NCBI RefSeq assembly: GCF_002934545.1
Contig: NZ_PTJA01000011.1
Span: 62,001 to 126,000, forward strand
Length of the DNA stretch: 64,000 nucleotides
Source: Lacrimispora xylanisolvens
Lineage (GTDB): Bacteria > Bacillota > Clostridia > Lachnospirales > Lachnospiraceae
Direction: 5' to 3'
Positions 38,020 to 46,668 of this stretch are shown here, piece by piece. The stretch's first letter is position 1. Each line of letters begins with the position of its first letter. A model generated the notes under the pieces. The model was not told where the DNA came from. It searched no databases and saw only the letters and a program-made list of their open reading frames with translations. A program made the translations under genes and the position numbers.

Positions 38020-38044
38020 TTATTCAGGCAAAAAGACGTATACT
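38016..38044 (+). promoter_or_regulatory. sigma-A promoter for mraY
   Basis: TTGATT (38016-38021), 17-base spacer, TATACT (38039-38044). It overlaps the end of the spoVD-like gene and would give vegetative expression of mraY and genes after it. Confidence 0.75.
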
Positions 38045-38094
38045 ACTAACTGTGTACTTTTGATATACAAATACATAAATGATTGAGGTGTGAC

Positions 38095-39063
38095 ATGATT
38101 AACGAAACGATTTTGGCAATCATCATAGCTTTCGCCATCAGCGCAATGCTGTGTCCCATAGTAATTCCGTTTCTGCACAAATTAAAATTTGGTCAGGAGG
38201 TCCGCAAGGAAGGGCCGGAAAGCCATTTGAAAAAACAGGGAACTCCCACCATGGGCGGACTGATTATTCTAACCAGTATTATCATTACGTCTCTGTTTTA
38301 CGTCAAAGATTATCCGAAGATTATCCCGGTACTGTTTGTGACGGTGGGATTTGGTATCGTAGGCTTTCTTGATGATTACATTAAAATCGTAATGAAACGA
38401 TCAGAAGGATTAACCCCTGTACAGAAGATGGCAGGTCAGCTGGTCATCACAGGAATTTTTGCTTTCTATCTGCTTCATTCCAAAGATGTGGGAACTGAAA
38501 TGCTGGTTCCATTTACAGGTGGTTTTAAGAACGGCATCTATTTAAATTTTGGTATCTTATTTGTACCGGCAGTCTTTTTCATTGTAATTGGAACAGACAA
38601 TGGTGTTAATTTTACAGATGGTCTTGACGGTTTGTGTACCAGTGTCACCATACTGGTTGCAACATTTTTAACAGTAGTAGCAATCGGGGAAAGAACCGGA
38701 ATCAGTCCCATTACCGGAGCGGTAGTGGGAAGCCTTTTAGGATTTCTCCTTTTTAATGTTTACCCTGCCCGGGTATTTATGGGGGATACTGGTTCGCTGG
38801 GGCTGGGAGGCTTTGTGGCCTCCAGCGCGTTTATGATGCAGATGCCGATTTTTATCGCGATCATCGGATTTATCTATCTGCTTGAGGTATTATCGGTCAT
38901 TATTCAGGTGACATATTTTAAAAGAACAGGCGGGAAACGATTTTTCAAAATGGCTCCCATCCACCATCATTTTGAGCTTTGCGGATGGTCTGAAACAAGG
39001 GTGGTTGCTGTATTTGCCATAATTACAGCTGTTCTTTGCCTGCTGGCATATCTTGGATTATAG
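38095..39063 (+). CDS. mraY: phospho-N-acetylmuramoyl-pentapeptide-transferase
   Basis: MraY makes lipid I by joining UDP-MurNAc-pentapeptide to undecaprenyl phosphate. The 322-residue polytopic membrane protein has the family motifs: K-x-G-T-P-T-M-G-G (about 46-53), G-F-L-D-D-Y, D-N-G-V-N-F-T-D-G-L-D-G-L, and the cytoplasmic M-A-P-I-H-H-H-F-E. I chose ATG 38095 with GAGGTG close before it. The murD gene follows by 12 bases. It sits behind the SpoVD-like gene as in Bacillus, but murE and murF, which often lie between, are missing. Confidence 0.96.
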   Translation: MINETILAIIIAFAISAMLCPIVIPFLHKLKFGQEVRKEGPESHLKKQGTPTMGGLIILTSIIITSLFYVKDYPKIIPVLFVTVGFGIVGFLDDYIKIVMKRSEGLTPVQKMAGQLVITGIFAFYLLHSKDVGTEMLVPFTGGFKNGIYLNFGILFVPAVFFIVIGTDNGVNFTDGLDGLCTSVTILVATFLTVVAIGERTGISPITGAVVGSLLGFLLFNVYPARVFMGDTGSLGLGGFVASSAFMMQMPIFIAIIGFIYLLEVLSVIIQVTYFKRTGGKRFFKMAPIHHHFELCGWSETRVVAVFAIITAVLCLLAYLGL

Positions 39064-39075
39064 GAGAGAAACCAT

Positions 39076-40422
39076 ATGAGTCAGAAAATTTTAGTTGCAG
39101 GAAGTGGAAAAAGTGGGATCGCCGCCTCCAGGATGATTTTAAAAACCGGCGATGAAGCTGTTTTATATGACAGCAATGATGCTTTAAAAAAGGATGAGCT
39201 GTTAAGCCAGTTTGGTGAAACAGATAAAATCTCCGTGATTCTTGGAGAACTGAAAAAAGAAGATTTAAACGATATTTCGATTTGTGTAATCAGTCCGGGC
39301 ATCGGACTGGATGCACCATTTGTATCAGTTTTAAAGGAAGAGAATATTCCTATCTGGAGTGAGATACAGCTGGCATATCATCATGCAAAAGGGAAGCTGG
39401 CTGCCATTACGGGAACCAACGGAAAGACCACTACTACAGCGCTGACAGGCGAGATCATGAAAGCATATTATGAGCATGTCTATGTGGTGGGAAATATTGG
39501 AATTCCTTACACCCAGGAGGCACTGAAAACCACGGAAGATTCCGTTACAGTAGCGGAGGTCAGCAGCTTTCAGTTAGAAACCATCACTGATTTCCATCCG
39601 GATGTCAGCGCGATTTTAAACATTACGCCGGATCATTTAAACCGTCATAAAACCATGGAATGCTACATAAAAGTGAAAGAAAGCATCACTGTAAACCAGA
39701 CAGAAAAGGATTGCTGTGTTTTAAACTATGATGACCTTGTGTTACGGGAGTTTGGGGAGTCGATGAAACCCCGCGCAGTGTATTTCAGCAGCAGGAATTC
39801 TCTTGATGAGGGTTATTGTATTGACGGTGATGTGATTATACGCAATCATGGCGGAAATCGGGAAGAAATTGTAAACATAAACGAATTAAATCTTCTGGGG
39901 CGCCATAACCATGAGAATGTGATGGCTGCCATTGCCATAGCTTCCGAACTGAATGTTCCCATAGATGTAATTAAGAAGGCTGTCTGTGAGTTTCAGGCAG
40001 TGGAACACAGAATTGAGTTTGTTGCTGAGAAAGCGGGAGTGAAGTATTACAATGATTCCAAGGGGACCAATCCCGATGCGGCAATCCAGGCAGTGAAAGC
40101 CATGCCCGGACCCACCATTTTAATTGCAGGCGGATATGACAAAAATTCCGAATACGATGAGTGGATAGAATCCTTTGACGGTAAAGTGAAACATATGGTG
40201 CTTCTTGGCCAGACCAGGGAGAAAATCGCGGAATGCGCGGCAAAACATGGCTTTACCAATGTGATGTATGCGGAGGATATGCAGGAAGCAGTAAAAGTCT
40301 GTGCCTCCTATGCAAACAAAGGAGATTACGTATTGCTCTCACCTGCATGCGCAAGCTGGGGAATGTTTCGGTGTTACGAAGAGCGGGGAGAGATTTTTAA
40401 GGAATGTGTCCGCAGTCTTTAA
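39076..40422 (+). CDS. murD: UDP-N-acetylmuramoylalanine--D-glutamate ligase
   Basis: MurD adds D-glutamate to UDP-MurNAc-L-alanine using ATP. The 448-residue protein shows the N-terminal UDP-binding fold (V-A-G-S-G-K-S-G-I), the ATP P-loop G-T-N-G-K-T-T-T (about 114-121), N-I-T-P-D-H-L-N-R-H and N-D-S-K-G-T-N-P-D-A, all Mur ligase signatures, and C-terminal L-L-S-P-A-C-A-S-W. AGGAGAG precedes the ATG. ftsW follows after about 40 bases. Confidence 0.96.
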   Translation: MSQKILVAGSGKSGIAASRMILKTGDEAVLYDSNDALKKDELLSQFGETDKISVILGELKKEDLNDISICVISPGIGLDAPFVSVLKEENIPIWSEIQLAYHHAKGKLAAITGTNGKTTTTALTGEIMKAYYEHVYVVGNIGIPYTQEALKTTEDSVTVAEVSSFQLETITDFHPDVSAILNITPDHLNRHKTMECYIKVKESITVNQTEKDCCVLNYDDLVLREFGESMKPRAVYFSSRNSLDEGYCIDGDVIIRNHGGNREEIVNINELNLLGRHNHENVMAAIAIASELNVPIDVIKKAVCEFQAVEHRIEFVAEKAGVKYYNDSKGTNPDAAIQAVKAMPGPTILIAGGYDKNSEYDEWIESFDGKVKHMVLLGQTREKIAECAAKHGFTNVMYAEDMQEAVKVCASYANKGDYVLLSPACASWGMFRCYEERGEIFKECVRSL

Positions 40423-40463
40423 GCGGAACGGGCATTGTAATTTGAATGGCGAGGAGGAATGGT

Positions 40464-41615
40464 ATGGCGGAAAAAAGGCCAGTAGTGAAAAAAAACAGGC
40501 CGCGCCGTTTTTATGATTACAGTCTGCTGTTCACGGTTATATTTCTGTCTGTTTTCGGTTTGATTATGATATATAGTTCCAGCTCTTATGCCGCTCAGTT
40601 AAAGTTTGGCAATGCCTCATTTTTCATGATGAAGCAGGCAAAGATCGCTTTGGGCGGATTTATCCTGATGATCATTATTTCGAAGATGGATTACCACTGG
40701 TATGGGAAATTTGCGGCGTTTGCCTACGTGCTTTCTTATATTTTGATGATCGCCGTTTCTCTGTTTGGTAAAAAGTTTAACGGAAAACGAAGATGGCTGG
40801 GAGTAGGAAGCCTGACATTTCAGCCTACGGAGTTTGTAAAAATAGCTCTTATTGTTATGCTGGCTGTCATGATTGTACAGATGGGCAAAAACATCAACAC
40901 GAAAAATGGTGTGGCGCTGATCATTGTAACAACCCTGCCTATTGCGGGAATTGTTGCAGCAAACAACTTAAGCTCCGGTATCATCATTGTAGGAATTGCG
41001 TTTGTCATGCTATTTGTGGCGTGTAAAAAGAAATGGCCGTTTTTTGCCTGCGGATTTGCAGGAGTAGGGCTTTTGGCGTTTGCCGGGCCCATTGCCACGG
41101 TTCTTGAGAAGTTAAACATTCTTCATGATTATCAGCTGGGAAGAATCCTTGTCTGGCTGGAGCCGGAGGCTTATCCTTCCACGGGAGGGTATCAGGTGTT
41201 GCAGGGACTTTATGCCATTGGCTCCGGGGGCCTGGTAGGAAGAGGCCTGGGAGAGAGCATACAGAAGATGGGATTTGTGCCTGAGGCACAAAATGATATG
41301 ATTTTTTCCATAATCTGTGAGGAACTTGGACTTTTTGGGGCGGTATCTGTGATTCTTATTTTTCTTTTCATGATATACCGTTTCATGCTGATTGCAGATA
41401 ATGCACCGGATCTGTTCGGCGCACTTTTAGTGGTAGGCGTTATGGGACACATAGCCATACAGGTTATCCTAAACATCGCTGTTGTAACCAATACCATTCC
41501 TAATACCGGAATCACACTGCCCTTTATCAGTTACGGGGGAACCTCGGTCCTGTTTCTTATGGCTGAAATGGGCATGGTTCTAAGTGTTTCCAATCAGATT
41601 AAACTGGAAAAATAG
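40464..41615 (+). CDS. ftsW: SEDS peptidoglycan glycosyltransferase FtsW
   Basis: FtsW polymerises lipid II at the division site together with its class B PBP. The 383-residue protein has about ten transmembrane segments and the SEDS motifs: K-R-R-W-L (after K-x-F-N-G), P-T-E-F-V-K, S-G-G-L-x-G-R-G-L-G-x-S and the C-terminal P-F-I-S-Y-G-G-T-S. I chose ATG 40464, since GAGGAGG lies 7 bases before it; an in-frame ATG at 40446 has no site. Its place between murD and murA supports FtsW rather than RodA. Confidence 0.93.
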   Translation: MAEKRPVVKKNRPRRFYDYSLLFTVIFLSVFGLIMIYSSSSYAAQLKFGNASFFMMKQAKIALGGFILMIIISKMDYHWYGKFAAFAYVLSYILMIAVSLFGKKFNGKRRWLGVGSLTFQPTEFVKIALIVMLAVMIVQMGKNINTKNGVALIIVTTLPIAGIVAANNLSSGIIIVGIAFVMLFVACKKKWPFFACGFAGVGLLAFAGPIATVLEKLNILHDYQLGRILVWLEPEAYPSTGGYQVLQGLYAIGSGGLVGRGLGESIQKMGFVPEAQNDMIFSIICEELGLFGAVSVILIFLFMIYRFMLIADNAPDLFGALLVVGVMGHIAIQVILNIAVVTNTIPNTGITLPFISYGGTSVLFLMAEMGMVLSVSNQIKLEK

Positions 41616-41683
41616 CTGGATATGAAACCATTCTCTCACTTATAACATAGGATAGTATATAAGAAACCATGGGAGGTACCGGT

Positions 41684-42934
41684 TTGTCAGTCATACAGGT
41701 CCAGGGGTTACGATCCTTAAAAGGTGAGATAAAAATTCAGGGTTCCAAAAATGCTGTTCTGCCGATTATGGCAGCGGCGGTTCTCCATAAAGGTACTACA
41801 GTGATTCATAATGTCCCCAGGATACAGGATGTGTTCTGTATGCTGGGGATACTTGAGCGTATTGGGTGTATTTACAGTCTTGACGGACATACGCTGACCA
41901 TTGATGCTTCTGACATCAAATGTGCAGAGATTCCGGAAGAGTATATAAAGAGCATGCGTTCTTCTATTATATTATCAGGTCCCCTGTTAGGGAGGCTGGG
42001 TGATGCAGTTACCAGCTTTCCCGGAGGCTGCTCCATCGGGCAGAGACCCATTGACCTGCATCTGGCTGCATTCCGCACCCTTGGCGCAGTGATAGAGGAA
42101 AAGGATGAGAAGCTGTGTGCATCTGCAAAGACACTTGTGGGCGCCGATATTTACTTTCCGTTTCCCAGTGTGGGAGCTACGGAGAATGCCCTGATGGCAG
42201 CTGTTTATGCGAAAGGAATCACTGTCATACATGGAGCAGCAAAAGAACCGGAGATCACTTCTCTCTGTGAATTCCTAAACAACATGGGAGCAATTATTCA
42301 CGGGGCTGGAACCTCCAGGCTTGCTGTGACCGGAGTGACAGGTTTACATGATTCTGAATTTATCGTCGCAGGAGACCGGATTGTGGCAGGTACTTATTTA
42401 ACAGCAGTGATGGCAGCGGAAGGAAATGTACTGCTGGATGGAATTCGTCCGGGTCATCTGACCGCAGCTCTTTCTCTGGCAGAACGGATGGGAGCTGAAT
42501 TAAAGCTATATAAAAATCAGCTGGAGGTTTCCATGAGAGGCCGTCCTGACTGTGTGAATGTTGTAACCGAACCTTACCCGGGTTTTCCAACCGATCTTCA
42601 ATCCCAGGTGATGGCAGTGATGGCATCGGGATCCGGCTGGGGAAGAGTGGAGGAAACGATTTTTGAAGGCAGGTTCGGAGCAGCAAATGAGCTTAAGAAA
42701 CTGGGGGCAGATATCGTCATAGAGGGCAAACGGGCTATTGTACACGGGCTGTATCCTCTGAAAGGAAACTGTGTAACTGCTCCTGATCTAAGAGGCGGAG
42801 CTGCCCTTGTGGTAGCCGGGCTTGCAGGCGAAGGCGTGACGGAGATTTCTGAATGCCACCATATCGAACGGGGGTATGAGGACATTTGCCGGGATTTAAG
42901 CAGTCTTGGAGCTGCAATCAGAGGTAAGGAATGA
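41684..42934 (+). CDS. murA: UDP-N-acetylglucosamine 1-carboxyvinyltransferase
   Basis: MurA transfers enolpyruvate from PEP to UDP-GlcNAc, the first step towards peptidoglycan. The loop P-G-G-C116-S-I-G-x-R-P-I-D-L-H contains the catalytic cysteine, which is the target of fosfomycin, so a sensitive-type enzyme is expected. K-N near the start (G-S-K-N-A-V-L-P) is the other PEP contact. I prefer the TTG start at 41684, because GGGAGG (41671-41676) lies 7 bases before it; the ATG at 41669 overlaps that site. It lies where murG is often found and overlaps divIB by 4 bases. Confidence 0.93.
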   Translation: MSVIQVQGLRSLKGEIKIQGSKNAVLPIMAAAVLHKGTTVIHNVPRIQDVFCMLGILERIGCIYSLDGHTLTIDASDIKCAEIPEEYIKSMRSSIILSGPLLGRLGDAVTSFPGGCSIGQRPIDLHLAAFRTLGAVIEEKDEKLCASAKTLVGADIYFPFPSVGATENALMAAVYAKGITVIHGAAKEPEITSLCEFLNNMGAIIHGAGTSRLAVTGVTGLHDSEFIVAGDRIVAGTYLTAVMAAEGNVLLDGIRPGHLTAALSLAERMGAELKLYKNQLEVSMRGRPDCVNVVTEPYPGFPTDLQSQVMAVMASGSGWGRVEETIFEGRFGAANELKKLGADIVIEGKRAIVHGLYPLKGNCVTAPDLRGGAALVVAGLAGEGVTEISECHHIERGYEDICRDLSSLGAAIRGKE

Positions 42935-43659
42935 GAAACTTCAAAAAAAGCAGAAGAAAAGTGATCGTTGCAATCATAGCAGTATTCCTTCTGGCCGGGT
43001 CGGCAGCTTTTTTGTCACTGCAGATCAGAAACATTACTGTAACCGGCAACAAGAAATATACTTCAGATCAGATCATAGACTTATTATTTAAAGATGGCTG
43101 GGATAGGAATGCGATTACCTGTTTTTATAAGGATCGTTTTCGGGAACACGAACAGATCCCTTTTGTGGAAGACTACAAAATCGTATTCTTAAGCCCAGTC
43201 AGTATAGAAGTGATTGTATATGAAAAATCCGTGGTTGGTTATGTTTCCTATATGGGCAGCTATATGTACTTTGATAAAGACGGGATTATTGTGGAAAGTT
43301 CCAGCGGAAAACTGCCAGGAATTCCTTGGATTACGGGGCTTAAGTATGGGCATATCGCTCTGCACCAGCCCCTCCCCGTGGAGGATTCCAAAGTATTTGG
43401 CCAGATCTTAACATTAACCCAGCTTTTATCAACCCATAAAATCCCAGTGGATGAGATCCGTTATGATTCCGGCGGCAATGCAACTCTTGTTATGGGGACC
43501 ATCAGAGTGTACCTTGGAAGCAATGACCAGATGAACGGAAAGATCTCAGAGCTCAATGATCAGCTTCCGGTTTTGGGCGGTCTGGCTGGCACTCTGTATC
43601 TGGATACATATGACGAGGCGGAAACTGTCACTTCTTATCGGTTTGTGAAGGATAAGTGA
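42931..43659 (+). CDS. divIB: cell division protein DivIB/FtsQ
   Basis: DivIB (FtsQ) is a bitopic division protein that binds FtsL and DivIC. The 242-residue protein has a basic N-terminus, one transmembrane helix (about 11-30) and an extracellular POTRA domain (I-T-V-T-G-N-K-K-Y-T-S-D-Q-I) followed by the FtsQ beta domain (P-V-S-I-E-V-I-V-Y-E-K). Its start overlaps the murA stop by the ATGA quartet. ftsZ follows with its own promoter in the gap. Confidence 0.9.
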   Translation: MRNFKKSRRKVIVAIIAVFLLAGSAAFLSLQIRNITVTGNKKYTSDQIIDLLFKDGWDRNAITCFYKDRFREHEQIPFVEDYKIVFLSPVSIEVIVYEKSVVGYVSYMGSYMYFDKDGIIVESSSGKLPGIPWITGLKYGHIALHQPLPVEDSKVFGQILTLTQLLSTHKIPVDEIRYDSGGNATLVMGTIRVYLGSNDQMNGKISELNDQLPVLGGLAGTLYLDTYDEAETVTSYRFVKDK

Positions 43660-43697
43660 ATTTACATAATTTGTCTGGAATTTTGTTAAAAAAATGG

Positions 43698-43726
43698 TTG
43701 ATATTTTTTACAAAATAAAATATTAT
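43698..43726 (+). promoter_or_regulatory. sigma-A promoter for ftsZ
   Basis: TTGATA (43698-43703), 17-base spacer, TATTAT (43721-43726), about 52 bases before the ftsZ start. Confidence 0.82.
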
Positions 43727-43777
43727 ATTAAATAGGTTTATACAGTAAGCTGTATATGGTTAAAGGAGGATATAATC

Positions 43778-45094
43778 TTGTTAGAGATTAAAATAAATGA
43801 GGCGGATAACGCTGCTAGAATTCTGGTAATCGGTGTAGGCGGTGCCGGAAACAATGCAGTGAACCGCATGATTGATGAGAATATAGCTGGTGTGGAATTT
43901 TTTGGAATCAATACGGACAAGCAGGCATTGCAGTTTTGCAAGGCCCCTACAGCTATGCAGATCGGTGAGAAACTGACCAAGGGACTTGGTGCAGGTGCGA
44001 AACCTGAAATTGGCGAAAAGGCAGCGGAAGAGAATGCGGACGAGCTGGCTCAGGTCATGAAGGGTGCCGATATGGTATTCGTTACATGCGGTATGGGAGG
44101 CGGAACAGGAACTGGTGCAGCTCCTGTTGTGGCTAAGATTGCGAAAGATATGGGAATCTTAACTGTTGGTGTCGTTACAAAGCCATTCCGTTTTGAAGCC
44201 AAAACACGTATGTCCAATGCAGTGAACGGTATTGAACGTTTAAAAGAAAGTGTTGATACGCTGATTGTAATCCCTAACGACCGTCTTCTTGAAATTGTGG
44301 ACAGGCGTACCACCATGCCTGATGCGTTAAAGAAAGCAGATGAAGTACTTCAGCAGGCAGTTCAGGGTATTACTGATTTAATTAATGTACCAGGACTGAT
44401 TAACCTGGATTTTGCTGATGTTCAGACCGTTATGACTGACAAAGGCATAGCTCATATCGGTATCGGCCACGCAAAGGGCGATGAGAAGGCTTTAGAAGCA
44501 GTGAAACAGGCAGTTTCCAGCCCGCTTCTTGAGACAACCATTGAAGGAGCAACTCATGTAATCATTAATATTTCCGGAGATATCAGCCTGATTGAAGCCA
44601 ATGAGGCAGCAAGCTATGTTCAGGAGATGGCAGGAGATGATGCCAATATTATTTTCGGTGCCATGTATGATGAGAATGCACAGGATGAAGCAAGCATTAC
44701 TGTCATTGCAACCGGACTTGATATGCAGCATGAAACACCGGTAGCCAAGGTTATGACCAACTTCTCCAATCCAAACTATAAGCAGCCCAAAGCAGCACCA
44801 CAGGCAGCGAGTCAGGAAGCAGCAGCGACAACTGCAGCAAATCCTGCATACAATCAGAACTTTAACCAGAATTATAACAATGCCAATAACTATTCCGGAC
44901 AGCCTTACCCCAATAACCAGAATGCCGGAAATTACAGCAATCCCAATTATAACAATCCAAATTATAATAAACAGCCTAATTACGGACAGGGAACACCCCA
45001 GAATGCACCCCAGGGGAATGGACAGCCTTACCGTCCGACTGTGAACAAAGAAGTACAGATCAATATTCCTGACTTTTTAAGAAATAAAAGATAA
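43778..45094 (+). CDS. ftsZ: cell division protein FtsZ
   Basis: FtsZ is the tubulin-like GTPase that forms the division ring. The 438-residue protein has the G-V-G-G-A-G-N-N-A nucleotide region, the tubulin signature [10 protein letters not shown] (about 107-116) and N-x-D-F-A-D. From about 325 to 425 there is an Asn/Gln/Pro/Tyr-rich linker with imperfect N-P-N-Y-N repeats, then the C-terminal tail [11 protein letters not shown] that binds membrane anchors. The start is TTG with AAAGGAGG 7 bases before it. It has its own promoter and terminator; ftsA is not adjacent. Confidence 0.97.
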   Translation: MLEIKINEADNAARILVIGVGGAGNNAVNRMIDENIAGVEFFGINTDKQALQFCKAPTAMQIGEKLTKGLGAGAKPEIGEKAAEENADELAQVMKGADMVFVTCGMGGGTGTGAAPVVAKIAKDMGILTVGVVTKPFRFEAKTRMSNAVNGIERLKESVDTLIVIPNDRLLEIVDRRTTMPDALKKADEVLQQAVQGITDLINVPGLINLDFADVQTVMTDKGIAHIGIGHAKGDEKALEAVKQAVSSPLLETTIEGATHVIINISGDISLIEANEAASYVQEMAGDDANIIFGAMYDENAQDEASITVIATGLDMQHETPVAKVMTNFSNPNYKQPKAAPQAASQEAAATTAANPAYNQNFNQNYNNANNYSGQPYPNNQNAGNYSNPNYNNPNYNKQPNYGQGTPQNAPQGNGQPYRPTVNKEVQINIPDFLRNKR

Positions 45095-45106
45095 TAGATA
45101 CATAGC

Positions 45107-45137
45107 AGGCAGGTTCTCATGAACCTGCCTCTTTTTG
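45107..45137 (+). terminator. rho-independent terminator after ftsZ
   Basis: AGGCAGGTTC (45107-45116) and GAACCTGCCT (45121-45130) form a perfect 10-bp stem with a TCAT loop, then CTTTTT. The next gene starts only 14 bases after it. Confidence 0.93.
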
Positions 45138-45150
45138 AAAGGAGCGCCTT

Positions 45151-45477
45151 ATGTTAAAAGATGAAAAAGACTGGGAATTATCAGAAGATTATTATACGGA
45201 ACAGGGCAGTGAGAAAAAGCTTTCTTTGGAGGATTTCATTACGGAGCAGGATTTAGAGGGGAATTCACTTAATATTTCCCCTCAGTCTGACGAACTACTT
45301 AAAAAGACCATTGAAGATGTGCATCAGGTTCTGGCACTTGCAAAAGATGGAATGAGCATTGATAAAATCGCTGAATTAACAGGTTTGGATGAAAAATACG
45401 TTTATGACATCCAGGTTTGCGCACAGGGCTTCAGGGAGGATGATGAGATCGCAGTGGCTCATTTGGTTCTGGGTTAA
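45151..45477 (+). CDS. hypothetical acidic protein with a helix-turn-helix-like segment
   Basis: I cannot assign this 108-residue protein. The first 55 residues are acidic and likely disordered (W-E-L-S-E-D-Y-Y-T-E-Q). The rest is helical: L-L-K-K-T-I-E-D-V-H-Q-V-L-A-L-A-K, then M-S-I-D-K-I-A-E-L-T-G-L-D-E-K-Y-V-Y-D-I, which resembles the helix-turn-helix of small regulators or sigma region 4. GAAAGGAG precedes the ATG. It begins just behind the ftsZ terminator and 18 bases before the next unknown gene, so the two probably share a transcript. Confidence 0.75.
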   Translation: MLKDEKDWELSEDYYTEQGSEKKLSLEDFITEQDLEGNSLNISPQSDELLKKTIEDVHQVLALAKDGMSIDKIAELTGLDEKYVYDIQVCAQGFREDDEIAVAHLVLG

Positions 45478-45495
45478 ATTAGGGGGAAACAAAAG

Positions 45496-46434
45496 ATGAT
45501 GAGAAAGATTTGCCCGGTTTGTGATCTGCCGGTGAATGAGATCAATTACTGTCCCAGATGCAGGCGTATTGTTAAGAATCCTGTTTACTGGGATGCAGAC
45601 TATTTATTAAATGAGAAGAGAAGTCAGGCAGCTATGCCTGCAGGTCAGCCGCCTGCCGCCACAACGCCGGTCAATCAGCCGACTGTCCATACTCCATTGC
45701 CTGGGAAGGGAAGATCCAATGTATTGCTGTTTGTAGTGATTCTGTTTATTGTGATCACGACTCTGGCCAGTGTGATTATCAGCTGTGCTGTGAATGCCAC
45801 CTCTTTGGAAAGCAAGTTTGACACAGCAGTGGGATATGATGACTATGGATATCGGGATTTAACTGAATCGGAGGTACTAGCGGCAGGAGAGCATTGCAGC
45901 GGTTTCGATCACTTTGATACGGACGGAAGAGAAATTTCCAGTTCTATGATCCAGTTTATGGAAAAAGAGGAGTATGGCTACACCATCATTTCCCAGGAGA
46001 CCTATGGGGATAATTATGAGTTTAAACAGGACGGTGATCCCCTGACTTTTTATGAGACTGTGGATAGCGTTTATCTGAATCCTAAAGCAGCGAAAGAAGC
46101 CGGCTCTGATGTGGATTCGTATGAGTACGTGGATATTAACTATGATACGGCTACAGGAGAACTCCACCGGTATGTTTCCTATCTGGAGGATCAGGAAGCG
46201 ACTCTGGCATATCTGAAACAGTTTTTAACGGATACAGAAGCAGGGTGTAAGGTTGAGGCAGATCAGAGCAGCGTTGACTCGATTATAGAACAGGCACAGG
46301 CAAGGATTAACCAGCGGGAGGGAGCCTACATCCTGGAAGGTATCTTTGATGTAAACATCTATATCTATGAAGACCGGATCCAGGTTTATGTATCCTATAA
46401 CAATCCTGAGACTGTAATAAATCAGGAAACTTAA
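45496..46434 (+). CDS. hypothetical membrane protein with N-terminal zinc ribbon
   Basis: I do not know the function of this 312-residue protein. It starts with a zinc ribbon, C-P-V-C and C-P-R-C (about residues 6-22), then a P/A/T/Q-rich linker (about 47-73), one transmembrane helix (about 77-98) and an extracellular acidic region of about 210 residues with many Tyr and Asp. So a metal-binding head lies in the cytoplasm and the larger part outside. The position behind ftsZ and the 108-residue gene may point to envelope or division work, but this is only context. Confidence 0.78.
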   Translation: MMRKICPVCDLPVNEINYCPRCRRIVKNPVYWDADYLLNEKRSQAAMPAGQPPAATTPVNQPTVHTPLPGKGRSNVLLFVVILFIVITTLASVIISCAVNATSLESKFDTAVGYDDYGYRDLTESEVLAAGEHCSGFDHFDTDGREISSSMIQFMEKEEYGYTIISQETYGDNYEFKQDGDPLTFYETVDSVYLNPKAAKEAGSDVDSYEYVDINYDTATGELHRYVSYLEDQEATLAYLKQFLTDTEAGCKVEADQSSVDSIIEQAQARINQREGAYILEGIFDVNIYIYEDRIQVYVSYNNPETVINQET

Positions 46435-46450
46435 CCGCTAAAACCTGCTA

Positions 46451-46479
46451 TTGACAGAAAATAATGGTTCTGATATAAT
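46451..46479 (+). promoter_or_regulatory. consensus sigma-A promoter for the hflKC leader
   Basis: TTGACA (46451-46456), 17-base spacer, TATAAT (46474-46479): both boxes and spacing are perfect consensus. Transcription should start near 46486, giving a leader of about 180 bases. Confidence 0.92.
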
Positions 46480-46488
46480 AGTCCCAAT

Positions 46489-46585
46489 CGCAAAAGGGAG
46501 TAGCTTCCACCGAAAGGCTGGATAAGCGTGCGTCAGAACGATAAAGAGATTTATCCGCATTCTTATGAAATGTCAAGACTTTTAC
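46489..46585 (+). ncRNA. yybP-ykoY-like (Mn2+) riboswitch aptamer, candidate
   Basis: The leader shows the parts of a yybP-ykoY aptamer: GCAAAAGGGAGTAGC at its 5' side (46490-46504), like the family GGGGAGTAG box; a hairpin capped by a GAAA loop (CC-GAAA-GG, 46510-46517); a second arm GTGCG/CGCAT with an internal CGTCAGAACG segment and a GAGA-capped GATAAA/TTTATC stem; and the 3' GTCAAGACTTTT (46572-46583), like the family AAGACCTTTG. P1 (CAAAAG with CTTTT) and the following terminator stem compete for the same CTTTT. One G is missing from the usual GGGGAG box. Confidence 0.62.
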
Positions 46586-46619
46586 TGATACCGTCAGGTA
46601 CCGGCAGAAGTCTTTTTTT
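46577..46619 (+). terminator. riboswitch-controlled terminator before hflK
   Basis: GACTTTTACTG (46577-46587) pairs with GCAGAAGTC (46604-46612) plus an inner ACC-GTCA-GGT hairpin, followed by seven T. Its 5' arm overlaps the 3' strand of aptamer P1, so it would form only when P1 does not. Confidence 0.85.
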
Positions 46620-46668
46620 ATATCCTTTTTTGCGAGAGACCCCCCAAAAGAAAGAGAGGAAATAAAGG

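Noticed and set aside
44800-45040. Asn/Tyr-rich repeats in ftsZ as a DNA repeat element
   Set aside because: They lie in frame in the flexible FtsZ linker, where such low complexity is common.
46486-46620. Leader before hflK as c-di-GMP, TPP, SAM or guanidine riboswitch
   Set aside because: The conserved cores of these RNAs are absent; the yybP-ykoY pattern fits better.
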